From an uncultured Prevotella sp. (GTDB taxonomy: Bacteria; Bacteroidota; Bacteroidia; Bacteroidales; Bacteroidaceae): DNA of 5,591 bases. The notes beneath the pieces are model-generated. The model was not told the origin of the DNA. It saw nothing but the letters and a program-made list of their open reading frames with translations, and ran no database searches. The stretch is taken from assembly GCA_945788545.1 (NCBI GenBank), contig CALZMK010000123.1:1-5591 (forward strand), in the 5' to 3' direction. Shown here in pieces: positions 5,079 through 5,591 of this stretch. The first letter of the stretch is position 1; the number at the start of each line of letters is the position of its first letter. The translations under genes were made by a program, and so were the position numbers.

Positions 5079-5591
5079 ATGAAAATACGTATAATACTCG
5101 TAGCTGCCTTCATGTATTTGGGATTAACGGCATGCGACGATACTACAGATACATTAGGAGACTCATTAACGCATACAGCAGACAAATTTCAACTGCTCAC
5201 AGATACTTTCGGTGTCAGTACAAGGTCAATGACAATTGACTCTGTATTGGCATCGAGTATATATCCATATATAGGGCATGTCAAGGACACTGAGACTGGT
5301 TCGTACATCGAAAGCAGTTTCTCGTCTCAATTGAGTGTCCTGCAGACAATCTTCTATTCCTCTCCCAAGGAAGACAGTATCAAGTGTGAAAAAGACGAAT
5401 GGGGTAACTATATAGCAGACAAGTGTTACATTGGCATTTATTTCAATAGTTTCAAAGGTGATACTCTCAACACCATGAAACTTACATTGCACGAATTAGA
5501 AAAACCTCTTGAGGAGGGCGTAAAATATTACAGCAACTTCGACCTTGCAGATGAGGGGTATCTGCGTAATGATGGCAATGAGATAAAGTTG
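5079..5591 (+). CDS. DUF4270-like lipoprotein, N-terminal part (cut by window end)
   Basis: The frame is open for 171 codons to the window edge, with no stop. The N-terminus (MKIRIILVAAFMYLGLTAC) is a lipoprotein signal peptide with lipobox LTAC and the lipidated Cys at 19. The next residues are DDTTDTLGDSL. Acidic residues after the cysteine fit the Bacteroidetes signal for outer-membrane or surface display. The mature part runs through DKFQLLTDTFGVSTRSMTIDSVLASSIYPYIGHVKD-like text with many Ser, Thr and Asp residues, resembling DUF4270 proteins, and so is probably beta-rich and extracytoplasmic. The DUF4270 assignment rests on recalled family appearance and on the recalled habit of this family lying beside the short glycogen synthase-like gene in Bacteroidales. 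The molecular function is unknown. Confidence 0.72.
   Translation, partial: MKIRIILVAAFMYLGLTACDDTTDTLGDSLTHTADKFQLLTDTFGVSTRSMTIDSVLASSIYPYIGHVKDTETGSYIESSFSSQLSVLQTIFYSSPKEDSIKCEKDEWGNYIADKCYIGIYFNSFKGDTLNTMKLTLHELEKPLEEGVKYYSNFDLADEGYLRNDGNEIKL

Overview
The window looks like chromosomal DNA of a Bacteroidetes bacterium, most likely Prevotella or a close relative. The evidence is the promoter style (TAnnTTTG -7 boxes such as TACCTTTG and TATCTTTG), leaders rich in A and T with no clear Shine-Dalgarno sequence, moderate GC in genes against very AT-rich spacers, a lipoprotein with acidic residues just after its lipobox cysteine, and the gene families present. No RNA gene, insertion sequence or CRISPR array was seen.

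Left block (about 1-2791, + strand): a promoter is followed by methylmalonyl-CoA epimerase (mce), the carboxyltransferase subunit of a methylmalonyl-CoA decarboxylase or propionyl-CoA carboxylase (mmdA), an unnamed 55-residue ORF, and a biotin carrier protein (mmdC/gcdC type). Together they cover the end of the succinate-to-propionate route: epimerising methylmalonyl-CoA, moving its carboxyl group to biotin and releasing propionyl-CoA. A strong hairpin closes the block straight after the carrier gene. No membrane beta subunit (OadB/MmdB type), gamma subunit (OadG type) or biotin carboxylase is encoded here, so the complex must be completed from elsewhere.

Middle block (2809-4019, - strand): panC and panD form a compact two-gene operon read as panC then panD. 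It supplies beta-alanine and joins it to pantoate to make pantothenate, the precursor of CoA. It converges on the carboxylase operon, and the two share one symmetric terminator.

Right block (4203-5591, + strand): divergent from panC lies a short protein resembling only the N-terminal half of a glycogen/starch synthase (GT5), apparently without its substrate-binding motif. After a spacer holding a threefold 14-bp repeat comes a lipoprotein of DUF4270 type, cut by the window edge. The 183-bp region between panC and the GT5-like gene is very AT-rich, carries a likely promoter in each direction, and contains a perfect tandem 11-bp repeat.

Most of the window is core metabolism. The points that deserve a second look are the 55-residue ORF, the missing pump subunits, the degenerate half glycogen synthase and the small repeats in the spacers.
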